A stretch of DNA of 6,695 nucleotides, from NCBI GenBank assembly GCA_903928325.1, contig CAIYQF010000400.1:1-6695 (forward strand), written 5' to 3'. This document shows positions 6,669-6,695 of the stretch, in pieces. The position numbers were made by a program, and so were the translations under genes. The notes beneath the pieces were generated by a model. It saw only the letters and a program-made list of their open reading frames with translations, was not told the DNA's origin and made no database searches. This DNA is from an uncultured beta proteobacterium (GTDB lineage Bacteria > Pseudomonadota > Gammaproteobacteria > Burkholderiales > Burkholderiaceae_C). Each line of letters opens with the position of its first letter. The first letter of the stretch is position 1.

Positions 6669-6695
6669 TTATGTGGGCCGGCCAAGGTTCTCCGA
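6669..6695. other. Junction sequence unrelated to pilW at the right edge
   Basis: These 27 bases replace the expected 5' end of pilW. On the minus strand they read as the last codons of some frame, SENLGRPT, followed by TAA. On the plus strand an ATG at 6671 opens a frame MWAGQGSP that runs off the edge. They contain the palindrome GGCCGGCC. The stretch is too short to identify. An insertion-sequence or other mobile-element end is a reasonable guess, since contigs often stop at such repeats, but no terminal repeat or target duplication can be verified here. Confidence 0.4.

Noticed and set aside
1..6695. CRISPR array, tRNA, rRNA, riboswitch or toxin-antitoxin pair
   Set aside because: No regularly spaced repeats, no tRNA-like cloverleaf and no rRNA-like stretch were seen on either strand. 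The window is almost fully occupied by the pilin genes.

Overview
This window carries the downstream part of a type IVa pilus minor-pilin operon on the minus strand. Reading 5' to 3' on that strand the order is pilW (5' end missing), pilX, pilY1, pilE. The tail of an unrelated plus-strand gene converges on pilE at the left edge. The order pilW-pilX-pilY1-pilE, the moderately high G+C, the very long PilY1 and the ComP/PilE-like last pilin all suggest a beta-proteobacterium, most likely Burkholderiales and perhaps Comamonadaceae. That placement is inferred from gene order and protein style, not from a database match.

Layout. Positions 1-149 hold the last 48 codons of a plus-strand gene I cannot name with confidence. 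Positions 150-193 are a short convergent gap with no convincing terminator. Positions 194-592 (minus) encode PilE, a small class III-signal pilin with four cysteines. Positions 603-5147 (minus) encode PilY1, a secreted protein of 1514 residues with a C-terminal PilC-type beta-propeller and several calcium-loop-like motifs. Positions 5167-5769 (or 5784) encode PilX, and 5781-6665 encode PilW without its prepilin leader. The last 27 bases do not continue pilW and look like foreign or junction sequence.

How the genes work together (family knowledge): PilW, PilX and the upstream pilins PilV and FimT/FimU, which are not in this window, form a priming complex at the pilus tip with PilY1 as tip adhesin and mechanosensor. 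PilE is a minor pilin incorporated into the fibre or tip. The genes are tightly packed: the pilW/pilX junction overlaps or nearly abuts, the pilX/pilY1 gap is 19 nt, and the pilY1/pilE gap is 10 nt and contains a strong ribosome binding site. One polycistronic message with translational coupling is therefore expected, with its promoter outside the window to the right.

This is a known type of system, not a new one. The points worth a second look are the abrupt loss of the PilW N-terminus at about 6668, a run of eight C (coding strand) inside pilY1, a sharply AT-rich island with a perfect 8-bp hairpin inside pilY1, and a PilX leader without the usual Gly at the prepilin cleavage position.
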